From NCBI RefSeq assembly GCF_025460835.1, contig NZ_JAMXAY010000001.1, positions 124,001 through 188,000 of the forward strand: 64,000 bases of DNA, read 5' to 3'. The notes under the pieces are model-generated. The model saw nothing but the letters and a program-made list of their open reading frames with translations, had not been told where the DNA came from and ran no database searches. The position numbers and the translations under genes are program-made. This DNA comes from Parapedobacter soli (lineage in GTDB: Bacteria; Bacteroidota; Bacteroidia; Sphingobacteriales; Sphingobacteriaceae). Every line of letters starts with the position of its first letter. Position 1 is the stretch's first letter. This document shows positions 8,034 through 15,429 of the stretch, one piece after another.

Positions 8034-9689
8034 ATGAGGTTCGAGGCATTTATATTTATTGTCCTATTCCTGACAGCCCGTATTGCTACGGTATACGGAA
8101 AGGAAGTACCCATCATACCGAAGCCCCTGGTGAGTACGCCCGTGGATGAGGTATTTGTGCTTACCCGGGCAACACCGATTATTATCGCGGATAAGGAAGC
8201 AGAGAAAACAGGTTATTTCCTGCAAAAGGAACTATTGAAACATACCGGGATTCCGGTCACTATCCAGGATTCCGGAACTGAACCAGCTATCGTGTTGAGT
8301 TTATCAACAGACAGCGACTTGGCGGATAAGGCCTACCGGCTCACCATGGACGCCCAACAGATCCATATCATGTCGTCGGATGATGAAGGATTGTTTTTGG
8401 GCACCATGAGTTTGATGCAGATTATCCGGCAAACAGACCTAAAAGACAGCGCGTTGCACCTTGCTTGCTGGCACATCGAAGATAAACCTCACTTTGAGTG
8501 GCGGGGGGTCATGCTCGACGAATCCCGCCATTTTTTTGGAAAGGAAACGGTGAAGCGTATACTGGATTGGATGGCTTTCTACAAACTGAACCGGTTCCAT
8601 TGGCACCTGACTGATCAAACGGGTTGGCGGATTGAAATAAAACAGTACCCCAAGTTGACATTGGTGGGCGGAATAGGAAATCATTCGAATCCACTCTCAA
8701 CAGCGGCATACTACACACAGGAAGACATTACGGAAATCGTTGCTTATGCTACGGAACGGCATATCGAGATCATCCCCGAAATTGATATGCCGGGACATGC
8801 AACCGCCGCTAACATGGCATATCCGGAGTTCAGCGGCGGGGGATCGGAACGGTATCCCGAATTTACGTTCAATCCCGGAAAGGAAGCGGTTTATGAATAC
8901 CTGACGAATATTTTAAGGGAAGTGGATGCGCTATTCCCGTTTCAGAAAATTCACCTGGGCGGTGATGAAGTCCATTTTGGAAATGCAAATTGGAAGGTAG
9001 ACATATCTGTGCAAAGGCTAATGCGCGAGCAGGGGCTGGAGACGTTAAAGGAAGTGGAAAATTACTTCATCCGGCGGATGGCCGACAGTGTATTCAGCTT
9101 GAATAACGAAGTGATGGCCTGGGATGAAGTGGTGGGGGCTGATCTCCCTACCAAGGGAACAACCGTGTTGTGGTGGCGGCATGATAAACCGGAGGAATTA
9201 AGAAAAGGTCTTGATAGGGGCTTCAACACGATATTGTGCCCACGGATCCCGCTTTATTTTGATTTCGTCCAGGATAGTTCACACACCATCGGCCGCAAAT
9301 GGCAGAAAGCATTCGTTCCTATCGAGGCCGTTTACGGCTTCCCTTCCAAAGAGCTCATGGATTATCCAAATGCAGATAAACTGGTCAAAGGGATACAGGC
9401 TAACCTTTGGACAGAAGCCTTATCTGCCGATGAACATATTGAGTACATGCTGTTTCCCCGGATTACGGCACTTGCCGAATCAGCGTGGTCCGACCCGAAA
9501 CAGAAGGATTATTCGAAATTTACAAAAAGGTTAGCGAATCATCTGGTTCTTTTTGCAAGAGCAGGCCTCTATTATTTTGATCCTTTTGACCCTAAAAAGT
9601 TCCCAGAGTACCTCAGCCCGGTTCAACGGAATAACATAGCCCCGGATTTTGAGGAGTTGATGCGACAAGAACAAAAATCAACTGATTAA
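8034..9689 (+). CDS. GH20 beta-N-acetylhexosaminidase
   Basis: This 551-residue exported enzyme releases terminal beta-linked GlcNAc or GalNAc. After the signal peptide come a GH20b domain (about residues 25-150) and the GH20 catalytic barrel, beginning at FEWRGVMLDESRHFFGKETV. Family motifs include NRFHWHLTDQTGWRIE, EIIPEIDMPGHATAA and the catalytic Asp-Glu pair in KIHLGGDEVHF, where the Glu is the acid/base and the Asp orients the substrate N-acetyl group. It sits 51 bp after the lyase and 38 bp before GH88, in one operon. Its product would feed the nearby NagB pathway after uptake and phosphorylation. Confidence 0.93.
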   Translation: MRFEAFIFIVLFLTARIATVYGKEVPIIPKPLVSTPVDEVFVLTRATPIIIADKEAEKTGYFLQKELLKHTGIPVTIQDSGTEPAIVLSLSTDSDLADKAYRLTMDAQQIHIMSSDDEGLFLGTMSLMQIIRQTDLKDSALHLACWHIEDKPHFEWRGVMLDESRHFFGKETVKRILDWMAFYKLNRFHWHLTDQTGWRIEIKQYPKLTLVGGIGNHSNPLSTAAYYTQEDITEIVAYATERHIEIIPEIDMPGHATAANMAYPEFSGGGSERYPEFTFNPGKEAVYEYLTNILREVDALFPFQKIHLGGDEVHFGNANWKVDISVQRLMREQGLETLKEVENYFIRRMADSVFSLNNEVMAWDEVVGADLPTKGTTVLWWRHDKPEELRKGLDRGFNTILCPRIPLYFDFVQDSSHTIGRKWQKAFVPIEAVYGFPSKELMDYPNADKLVKGIQANLWTEALSADEHIEYMLFPRITALAESAWSDPKQKDYSKFTKRLANHLVLFARAGLYYFDPFDPKKFPEYLSPVQRNNIAPDFEELMRQEQKSTD

Positions 9690-9727
9690 TAACAAGTCAT
9701 TAGTTAAGACTGAAAGATAGAAAAATT

Positions 9728-10969
9728 ATGCTAAAGTTAAATTTATTAGGAATAGCGGGGCTGTGCTTTATAGCTTCATCATTCATGGGATGCACCGCAC
9801 AAAAGGGCGAAACTCCGCAGGGGGCAATCATCGACACCGGGTTTACAAGGGCATCGGTTCAATTTACGAACATGCTGGATACGGTTGCTAAATACCGGAC
9901 TGATAATAAATTCTTACCCAAATCAGTAGGTAAAGATGGTAAAAATACGTTGTCGGGCATTTACGATTGGACGAGTGGCTTTTTCCCTGGTTCCCTGTGG
10001 TACCTTTATGAATACAGCCAGGACCAGAAGTGGAAAGCAGAAGCAGAAAAATGGACGTCTTTTTTAGAGCCGGTGAAAGACTTCCACGGCCATCATGATG
10101 TCGGTTTTATGATTTATAGCAGCTATGGCAACGGTTACCGGTTGATGGGGAACGACGCGTATAAAGCGGTAATCATTCAGGCGGCCCGATCATTGAGCAA
10201 GCGTTATAATGAAAAGGTAGGCGCCATCTTATCATGGGATACGGACAAGGGGTGGCAGTCTGAAAGGGGATGGGAATATCCAGTAATCATCGATAACATG
10301 ATTAACCTGGAACTCCTTTTCAAAGCAACGGAGTTCAGTGGCGACTCCTCCTTTTATAAAATTGCCGTTTCGCATGCAGATCGGACCCTTGAAAACCACT
10401 TCCGGCCAGACTACAGTTCTTTCCATGTGGTCGACTACGACCCTGAAACAGGAGAAGTGAGGCATCGGCACACGGCTCAGGGCTTCTCACACGAATCTGC
10501 GTGGGCACGTGGACAGGCGTGGGCCGTATATGGTTATGCCCTTTGTTACAGCGCAACGGGGGACGAACGCTATTTGGTGCAGGCGCAACACATCGCCGAC
10601 TATATTTTGAACCATCCTAACCTACCGGCTGATCTCATTCCCTATTGGGATTTTAATGACCCCAAAATCCCCAATACGTATCGGGATGCCTCCGCCGGTG
10701 CAATCATCGCTTCGGCGTTATTGAGCCTTGCGGATATGGCCGATCCGGAGAAAGCAGCTACCTATCAGGATGCAGCGGTCAAGATGTTGCAATCGCTTTC
10801 GTCTGACGATTATTTAGCGAAACCGGGCACCAACAATGGCTTTATCCTAAAGCATAGTGTGGGCTCCATTCCGCATGACAATGAAATCGATGTGCCATTA
10901 TCCTACGCGGATTATTATTACTTGGAAGCTTTATTAAAATACCAGGCCATCTTGAAAGCTGGGAACTGA
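9728..10969 (+). CDS. GH88 unsaturated glucuronyl hydrolase (lipoprotein)
   Basis: A 413-residue (alpha/alpha)6-barrel enzyme that removes 4,5-unsaturated uronic acid from lyase-generated oligosaccharides. The N-terminus is a lipoprotein signal (LCFIASSFMGC), implying periplasmic or outer-membrane anchoring. GH88 features include GIYDWTSGFFPGSLWYLYEY, FHGHHDVGFMIYSSYG, HTAQGFSHESAWARGQAW and IPYWDFNDPKIPNTYRDASA. Its pairing with a heparinase-like lyase and a GH20 supports a hexosamine-uronate polymer as substrate. Its stop codon lies within a stable hairpin (10955-10996). Confidence 0.93.
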   Translation: MLKLNLLGIAGLCFIASSFMGCTAQKGETPQGAIIDTGFTRASVQFTNMLDTVAKYRTDNKFLPKSVGKDGKNTLSGIYDWTSGFFPGSLWYLYEYSQDQKWKAEAEKWTSFLEPVKDFHGHHDVGFMIYSSYGNGYRLMGNDAYKAVIIQAARSLSKRYNEKVGAILSWDTDKGWQSERGWEYPVIIDNMINLELLFKATEFSGDSSFYKIAVSHADRTLENHFRPDYSSFHVVDYDPETGEVRHRHTAQGFSHESAWARGQAWAVYGYALCYSATGDERYLVQAQHIADYILNHPNLPADLIPYWDFNDPKIPNTYRDASAGAIIASALLSLADMADPEKAATYQDAAVKMLQSLSSDDYLAKPGTNNGFILKHSVGSIPHDNEIDVPLSYADYYYLEALLKYQAILKAGN

Positions 10970-10996
10970 TATAACCGTCAGTTACAGCCCAGCTTT
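10955..10996 (+). terminator. Hairpin overlapping the GH88 stop codon
   Basis: AAAGCTGGG (10955-10963) pairs with CCCAGCTTT (10988-10996). Inside it AACTGA (10964-10969) pairs with TCAGTT (10978-10983), with a short bulge between the stems. No long U-tract follows, so termination may be incomplete. It marks the end of the susC-to-GH88 unit. Confidence 0.55.
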
Positions 10997-11029
10997 GGTT
11001 TAGTCAAATAGCGATAGACAATCGCCCTC

Positions 11030-11047
11030 TTAGACAATCGGTTGCGT
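11030..11047. repeat. 18-bp direct repeat, copy 1 (operator-like)
   Basis: TTAGACAATCGGTTGCGT occurs here and again at 11834-11851, bracketing the toxin-antitoxin genes and a coding remnant. Its core (GCAACCGATTGT on the other strand) matches the GCAAnCGnTTGC pattern seen upstream of susC. Confidence 0.6.
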
Positions 11048-11088
11048 GAGGGAAAGCTCAAGCGGTGAGACAATATATAGTAAAGGCA

Positions 11089-11367
11089 TCATTTATCCTC
11101 ATAATGCCCTCATAATGAAAGTATTAAGACAATGACAGTCTCCTCTTGGATTCTATATACTAACCGGTGCTTGCCAGTAATCCTCCTTGACCAGGTAGGT
11201 GTATGGTAATACTTCAATTTCTCTGGTTTCCCAGTTCCGAAGCTAGGGTGTTCGCGGAGTTCATCCAATAACTTGTCGATCTTAACAAGCACTTTCCTAT
11301 CCCCCGCCTTTTTATGCCTTTCTATATCCTGTTCAGCCTCAGGCGTTACCTCAATGGCATAACTCAT
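11089..11367 (-). pseudogene. RelE/ParE-superfamily toxin of the Txe/YoeB type, interrupted by an in-frame stop
   Basis: The frame from 11367 encodes 85 residues and then stops at 11110. Recognisable features are SYAIEVTPEAEQDIERHKK at the start, a central KPEKLKYY segment and WSRRITGKHRLVYRI. Such toxins are ribosome-dependent mRNA endonucleases. Directly after the TGA at 11112-11110 the same frame continues with GHYEDK and then a second stop at 11089. GHY-type endings are the usual C-terminus of this family and contribute active-site residues. The first TGA therefore looks like a nonsense change of an Arg or Trp codon and probably inactivates the toxin. The start overlaps the antitoxin stop by 4 bp. 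Confidence 0.75.
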
Positions 11368-11588
11368 AATCCCAAAAATTCGCGTTGCTTATCTTTAGTG
11401 AGTGTTTTGGTGTTCCCTTGTTCGGCCTGGGTCAGCGACTTGTCTATTTTGGCGACAAAATCTTCTTCACTTAACCATATGTCGTCTTTCGTGTTTGCTA
11501 TTTCAAACCGGACCTTCATTTCTTCCAACAGGGACTTGAGCAAAGATTTTTGCTTTTCATTCTTCGGATAAATGGTGATACTTTCCAT
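11364..11588 (-). CDS. Antitoxin-like small protein paired with the Txe/YoeB-like toxin
   Basis: A 74-residue acidic/basic protein starting MESITIYPKNEKQKSLLKSL. The N-terminal half is predicted to mix strand and helix; the C-terminal half (EEDFVAKIDKSLTQAEQGNT onward) is helical and charged, as in antitoxins that wrap their toxin. It resembles the small DUF2683-like antitoxins common in Bacteroidota. The 4-bp overlap with the toxin (11364-11367) is typical of toxin-antitoxin operons. Because the toxin appears truncated, this antitoxin may now be an orphan. Confidence 0.7.
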   Translation of the reverse strand: MESITIYPKNEKQKSLLKSLLEEMKVRFEIANTKDDIWLSEEDFVAKIDKSLTQAEQGNTKTLTKDKQREFLGL

Positions 11589-11679
11589 GACTCCAACGTT
11601 ATAACCGCAATATTATACCTGAGGCAAAAATACAAATTTTATTTAACGAAACCGTGAATCGCGACTGAGCCCGGCGAAT

Positions 11680-11826
11680 CAGCCTCCTCGGTTTAGCAGG
11701 TTAAATTTAAGCAGCTATACGTGCGAGATGACCGAAGAAATGGCCAACGCCTGCAAAGCAGCAATCAAAGCGATGGACTTACCCAAGCCGAAAGTGGATA
11801 TCAGCAGGCTGACAGGCAAGCGGTAA
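11680..11826 (+). pseudogene. Possible C-terminal remnant of a lost gene
   Basis: The plus frame ending at the TAA 11824-11826 reads RLNLSSYTCEMTEEM, then ANACKAAIKAMDLPKPKVD, then ISRLTGKR. It looks like the C-terminus of a real protein, but no complete gene precedes it and the only ATG (11727) would give 32 residues. I do not recognise the family. It lies between the toxin-antitoxin pair and the second direct repeat, which suggests rearrangement here. Confidence 0.35.
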
Positions 11827-11833
11827 CCTGAAA

Positions 11834-11851
11834 TTAGACAATCGGTTGCGT
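11834..11851. repeat. 18-bp direct repeat, copy 2, upstream of the GH109 promoter
   Basis: Exact copy of the 11030-11047 repeat. Its operator-like core (ACAATCGGTTGC, 11838-11849) ends 13 bp before the -33 box of the next promoter, a position suited to transcriptional control of the GH109 gene. Confidence 0.6.
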
Positions 11852-11862
11852 TGCTCTCCTAT

Positions 11863-11893
11863 TTTGATAACTCAGCAAACTATCTTATACTTG
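11863..11893 (+). promoter_or_regulatory. Bacteroidota-type promoter for the GH109 gene
   Basis: TTTG (11863-11866), then exactly 19 bp, then TATACTTG (11886-11893), one mismatch from TAnnTTTG. A CTTGTT/AACAAG inverted repeat follows at 11890-11906. The GH109 start lies about 70 bp downstream. Confidence 0.6.
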
Positions 11894-11961
11894 TTAAACA
11901 AACAAGTCCGTCCGGCTAAGGCAGGACAGTCGCTGGTCAATGAAGATTAAATGATAAGCAG

Positions 11962-13383
11962 ATGAACTATAATCGCAGAAATTTCCTGAAAAGCGCCACA
12001 CTCCTCTCAGGGGCTGTCGCCGCACTGCCCGCCGTGGCACGCGAGGTACATGAAACCGGCAACGATTGGTTGCTCAATACCCAGCCGGGACTTCCGCAGC
12101 GATTCAATATGAGTGGCTATGCCGCACCAAAAATCGATAAAGTCCGCATCGGATTCATCGGCCTGGGCCAGCGCGGCCCGGGTGCCGTGACCCGTATGTC
12201 GCGCATCGAAGGGGTTGAAATCAAAGCATTGTGCGATAAGTTCCCCGATCGCGCAGCAAAGGCCCAAAACATCCTGGCAAAAGCAGGCCTGCCCAAAGCC
12301 AAAGAGTATTCGGGCGAGGATGGCTGGAAAGATATGGTGGCCAATGAGGACCTGGACCTCGTATACATCTGCACACCATGGGACCTCCATACGCCCATGG
12401 CAGTATATGCCATGGAGCACGGCAAACACGCGGCAAGCGAAGTGCCTATCGCCATCACACTGGATGAATGCTGGCAACTGGTGGAAACATCGGAACGAAC
12501 GAAGAAGCACTGCATGATGCTCGAGAACTGCTGCTACGACTTCTTCGAGATGCTCACCCTCAACATGGCCCGCAACGGCCTGTTCGGCGAAATCCTGCAT
12601 GCCGAGGGGGCATATATCCACGATCTGCTCGATCTCAACTTCGATAAAGACGGGTATGCCGACATGTGGCGGCTGCGGATGAATGCCACCCACAACGGTA
12701 ACCTCTACCCCACACATGGCCTAGGCCCCATCGCACAGTGCCTCAATATAAACCGTGGCGACAAGATGGACTACCTCGTGTCGATGTCTACCAACGACTT
12801 CATGATGGCCGAAACAGCCGATGCGAAAGCTGCCGATGATTCGTTTTTCGAACGGTTTGCCGGGCGCACCTACCGCGGCAACATGAACACCACGCTCATA
12901 CATACCGCTAAGGGCAAGACGATGATGGTACAGCACGACGTAACCTCTCCACGGCCATACTCCCGTATCCACCTCATCAGTGGTACCAAAGGCGTGGCCC
13001 GCAAATGGCCATCGCCCGAGCGCATCGCTTTTGGCCACAACTGGGTAAAAGACGACGAACTGAAAGACCTTTACGATAAGCATACCCCCGCACTCATTAA
13101 ACATGTGGGTGAAGTAGCAAAGCAGGTGGGTGGCCACGGCGGTATGGACTTCATTATGGACTGGCGGTTGATCGATTGCCTGCGCAACGGGCTGCCGTTA
13201 GACCAGGATGTCTACGACGGCGTGGCGTGGAGCTGCATATTCCCGCTGAGCGAACAGTCAGTTGCACGGCGCTCGCAGTCGCTGGATATCCCCGATTTTA
13301 CCCGGGGGGCCTGGAAACACAACAAGCCCGTAGATCTGACCCTCGAAGGTGGGGCCACCACCGGCGTACGTAAAGTCGGATAA
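11962..13383 (+). CDS. GH109 alpha-N-acetylgalactosaminidase (Gfo/Idh/MocA fold, exported)
   Basis: A 473-residue protein with a Tat-type signal (NRRNFLKSATLLSGAVAALP) and the NAD-binding Rossmann motif GFIGLGQRGPGAV near residue 55. Features resembling known GH109 enzymes include CTPWDLHTPMAVYAMEHGKH, LNMARNGLFGEILHAEGAYI and ATHNGNLYPTHGLGPIAQ. GH109 enzymes remove alpha-linked GalNAc by an NAD-dependent redox-elimination mechanism; folding with cofactor before export explains the Tat signal. It shares the operator-like motif of the upstream PUL, suggesting membership of the same regulon. A generic Gfo/Idh/MocA oxidoreductase is the alternative. Confidence 0.85.
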   Translation: MNYNRRNFLKSATLLSGAVAALPAVAREVHETGNDWLLNTQPGLPQRFNMSGYAAPKIDKVRIGFIGLGQRGPGAVTRMSRIEGVEIKALCDKFPDRAAKAQNILAKAGLPKAKEYSGEDGWKDMVANEDLDLVYICTPWDLHTPMAVYAMEHGKHAASEVPIAITLDECWQLVETSERTKKHCMMLENCCYDFFEMLTLNMARNGLFGEILHAEGAYIHDLLDLNFDKDGYADMWRLRMNATHNGNLYPTHGLGPIAQCLNINRGDKMDYLVSMSTNDFMMAETADAKAADDSFFERFAGRTYRGNMNTTLIHTAKGKTMMVQHDVTSPRPYSRIHLISGTKGVARKWPSPERIAFGHNWVKDDELKDLYDKHTPALIKHVGEVAKQVGGHGGMDFIMDWRLIDCLRNGLPLDQDVYDGVAWSCIFPLSEQSVARRSQSLDIPDFTRGAWKHNKPVDLTLEGGATTGVRKVG

Positions 13384-13405
13384 CATCACTATTCACAGAT
13401 GCGCC

Positions 13406-14560
13406 TCATACCGCTTTGACGGCCATGAGGTGCTCTATTGCCCTTTCTAGAGTTTCTTCGCGCTTGGCAAAGCAAATCCTGATCAACCCCTGATTGACCG
13501 CACCACTGTAGAATGCCGATACCGGTATCGTGGCCACACTGTGCTTGCGGGTAAGCCATTGGCAGAATGCCAGCTCGGACTGGTCGCTGATGGCAGCATA
13601 ATCCGCCAGCAGAAAATACGTGCCTTGGCAGGGTAACGGCACAAACGGGGTGCCCGCAAGCCCATGCAGCAACAGGTCACGTTTTTTCTGGAAAAATGTA
13701 TGGAGCCACCGGTATTCATCCGGTATGCCCAAGAAATCGGCCAGCGCATATTGGATAGGGGTATTAACACTGAACACATTGAACTGATGCACCTTGCGGA
13801 ACTCTGCCATCAGGTCGCGCGCCGCAAGGCAGTATCCCACTTTCCAGCCCGTTATATGGTAGAGCTTGCCAAACGACGCCACAACGAACGTACGCTCGCG
13901 TAAGTCGGCATAATGGGCTGCACTACGGTGTGTCTTGCCGTCGAATACCACATGTTCGTAAACCTCATCGCTCAACAGGAAACAATCTGTCCTCCGGACG
14001 ATGTTTGAAAGCATACGGTAATCAGCATCATCCAATACACGTGCCGTCGGATTGTTGGGCGAATTGATAACAATGAGCCTGGTCCTGCTGGTCACCAGCT
14101 CCGCCACAGTTTGCCAATCGATCGCAAAATCAGGCGCCAACAAAGCAATGGGTTTGGGAATACCCCCGAATATACGTACGGTGGGCGAGTAGGCATCATA
14201 CGCAGGTTCGAAAAGGATAACCTCATCGCCCGGCCGTATAAGCGCTGCCATCGCGGTAAACAACGCTTGGGTAGCCCCAGCAGTCACGGTAATTTCAGTT
14301 TCAGGGTGATAACAATTGCCCGAACTCGCCTCCACTTTGGCGGCAATACGTTCGCGAAGGGCCGTTACGCCGGCCATCGGGGCGTACTGATTGTGGCCGG
14401 CCCGCATGTAGTGGCCAACCAATTCGACAAGCCGCGGCGAACAGTCAAAATCAGGGAACCCCTGGGAAAGGTTAATCGCCCCATATTGGGCAGCCAGCGA
14501 AGACATCTCGCTGAAGATAGATGTACCGGTATCGGGCAACTTTGATTTCAACAGTACCAT
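13406..14560 (-). CDS. Class I/II PLP aminotransferase, methionine (kynurenine)-type
   Basis: A 384-residue cytosolic fold-type I aminotransferase. Visible features are INLSQGFPDFDCSP near the N-terminus, the cofactor region TAGATQALFTAM, INSPNNPTARV, LLSDEVYEHVVF and the PLP-lysine motif SFGKLYHITGWKVGY. This combination is closest to the YbdL/methionine-aminotransferase group, which interconverts methionine and 2-keto-4-methylthiobutyrate, the last step of methionine salvage. It starts 14 bp after the XRE regulator stop, so the two form an operon. A SAM riboswitch controls the divergent operon, which strengthens a methionine role. Substrate assignment is by resemblance and context. Confidence 0.85.
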   Translation of the reverse strand: MVLLKSKLPDTGTSIFSEMSSLAAQYGAINLSQGFPDFDCSPRLVELVGHYMRAGHNQYAPMAGVTALRERIAAKVEASSGNCYHPETEITVTAGATQALFTAMAALIRPGDEVILFEPAYDAYSPTVRIFGGIPKPIALLAPDFAIDWQTVAELVTSRTRLIVINSPNNPTARVLDDADYRMLSNIVRRTDCFLLSDEVYEHVVFDGKTHRSAAHYADLRERTFVVASFGKLYHITGWKVGYCLAARDLMAEFRKVHQFNVFSVNTPIQYALADFLGIPDEYRWLHTFFQKKRDLLLHGLAGTPFVPLPCQGTYFLLADYAAISDQSELAFCQWLTRKHSVATIPVSAFYSGAVNQGLIRICFAKREETLERAIEHLMAVKAV

Positions 14561-14574
14561 ATAGATGTAACCAA

Positions 14575-14967
14575 TTAGAATGCCTTGGTCTCCTTCAGGA
14601 TTTCCTGATAGAAACGGATGTTGTCTTCCAACCGTGCAATATACGCTTCTTTATCGTGTATGATTTTATCATATAATGCTTTCTCTTCGTTGATAAACCG
14701 CTCGACATCTTCCTGAGGCAGTTTTTCGGCACCTACCAGTGTAGCCAATGTTACGTCCAATACGGCTGCTATCTGGTCAAGCCGGTCGATATCTATCCGT
14801 GTAATACTCCCCTCAATGTTCTGGTAGGTCTTCAGGGCAATGTGCAAGGCCGTGGCCATTTCGGCTTGGGACAAGCCCCGATCTTTTCGCAACCGTTTAA
14901 TTTTCGCCAGAATAGTTGTCTGTCCCATCATCGTATCGTTTGGTAAAAAATAGTTGGTGTCCGACAT
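14575..14967 (-). CDS. XRE-family helix-turn-helix regulator
   Basis: A 130-residue DNA-binding protein from the ATG at 14967 (MSDTNYFLPND), preceded by an AAGG ribosome-binding-like stretch. A longer TTG-started form to 15021 is possible, but its start would fall in the -7 box. The HTH is clear: KRLRKDRGLSQAEMATALH, then KTYQNIEGSITRIDIDRLDQ. A charged helical tail (about residues 85-130) probably forms a coiled coil. It is cotranscribed with the aminotransferase and divergent from the riboswitch operon. Palindromes at 15044-15058 and 15146-15168 overlap both promoters, implying autoregulation plus control of the import operon. Confidence 0.9.
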   Translation of the reverse strand: MSDTNYFLPNDTMMGQTTILAKIKRLRKDRGLSQAEMATALHIALKTYQNIEGSITRIDIDRLDQIAAVLDVTLATLVGAEKLPQEDVERFINEEKALYDKIIHDKEAYIARLEDNIRFYQEILKETKAF

Positions 14968-15018
14968 GCCTTGTCCCTTTTTAGTGACTTTACCAATACC
15001 CCGCTGTTGTCGACGAGG

Positions 15019-15026
15019 CAAATGTA
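15019..15026 (-). promoter_or_regulatory. -7 promoter box for the XRE-aminotransferase operon
   Basis: On the minus strand this reads TACATTTG, identical to the -7 box of the divergent operon. No clear TTG lies at the -33 distance; the palindrome at 15044-15058 occupies that position. Confidence 0.5.
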
Positions 15027-15043
15027 TAATTTTTTTAAAAAGA

Positions 15044-15058
15044 CTACTTGAATAGTAG
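15044..15058. promoter_or_regulatory. Inverted repeat, candidate XRE operator 1
   Basis: CTACT-tgaat-AGTAG, with perfect 5-bp arms, lies at the -33 region of the XRE promoter. It shares the core TTGAATA(A)GTAGATT with the second repeat at 15146-15168. Confidence 0.5.
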
Positions 15059-15145
15059 ATTATTTTTTTACATACAGATGATGCAAGAATGATTAGTAAA
15101 ACAGCTTTGTCATACGAATATCACAACATTCCACTCACACAGATA

Positions 15146-15168
15146 AAATCTATTGAATAAGTAGATTT
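15146..15168. promoter_or_regulatory. Inverted repeat, candidate XRE operator 2
   Basis: AAATCTA (15146-15152) and TAGATTT (15162-15168) are a perfect 7-bp inverted repeat with a 9-bp spacer. The spacer contains the -33 TTG of the import-operon promoter, so a bound protein would block RNA polymerase. Confidence 0.55.
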
Positions 15169-15182
15169 AATTCCTACATTTG
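15153..15182 (+). promoter_or_regulatory. Promoter of the SAM-riboswitch operon
   Basis: TTG (15153-15155), 19 bp, then TACATTTG (15175-15182), an exact TAnnTTTG match. Transcription should start near 15188-15192, about 20 nt before the riboswitch. Confidence 0.7.
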
Positions 15183-15208
15183 CGGCGCATCAGTTCTTTT
15201 GTTTTATG

Positions 15209-15308
15209 CTTATCAAGAAAGACCGAGGGAAAGGCCCAGTGACGTCTTAGCAACCTGAAGCTCTCTTAAGGTGCTAAATCCTGCTTCCGATGTAGAGGCA
15301 AAGATAAG
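15209..15308 (+). ncRNA. SAM-I (S-box) riboswitch
   Basis: Conserved S-box elements occur in the right order. P1 is CTTATC (15209-15214) with GATAAG (15303-15308). Next comes CAAGAAAGACCGAGGGA with GGCCC (15233-15237). GTCTTAGCAACC (15244-15255) follows, where GTCT pairs back to AGAC. Then AAGGTGCTAAATCC (15268-15281), and a P4 stem TGCTTC/GAGGCA (15282-15287 with 15295-15300). SAM binding normally switches the downstream genes off. I see no classical terminator before the start at 15430. AAGTG/AAGAT near the 3' P1 strand could pair with CACTT (15391-15395) and ATCTT (15403-15407) as an alternative fold, which is speculative. Confidence 0.9.
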
Positions 15309-15429
15309 TGACTACAATCTTGGTAACCCTGAAAATACCGCAACGGCATGTCGCCGGCACAAGGAAAATGAACAGCAAAAGAGCTCGTTGCACTTGACTG
15401 GCATCTTACTTAACATTAATAGATTTCAT

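Noticed and set aside
12007-12717. 236-codon open frame antisense to GH109
   Set aside because: Antisense shadow of a GC-rich coding region; no start context or family resemblance.
15368-15397. Possible 9-residue leader peptide (MNSKRARCT) after the riboswitch
   Set aside because: It has a GGAAA stretch before the ATG, but it is short, lacks regulatory codons such as Met runs, and nothing else supports it.
15271-15429. N-terminal extension of the M20 amidohydrolase frame
   Set aside because: The frame is open from 15271, but this part overlaps the SAM riboswitch and precedes a clear signal peptide at ATG 15430.
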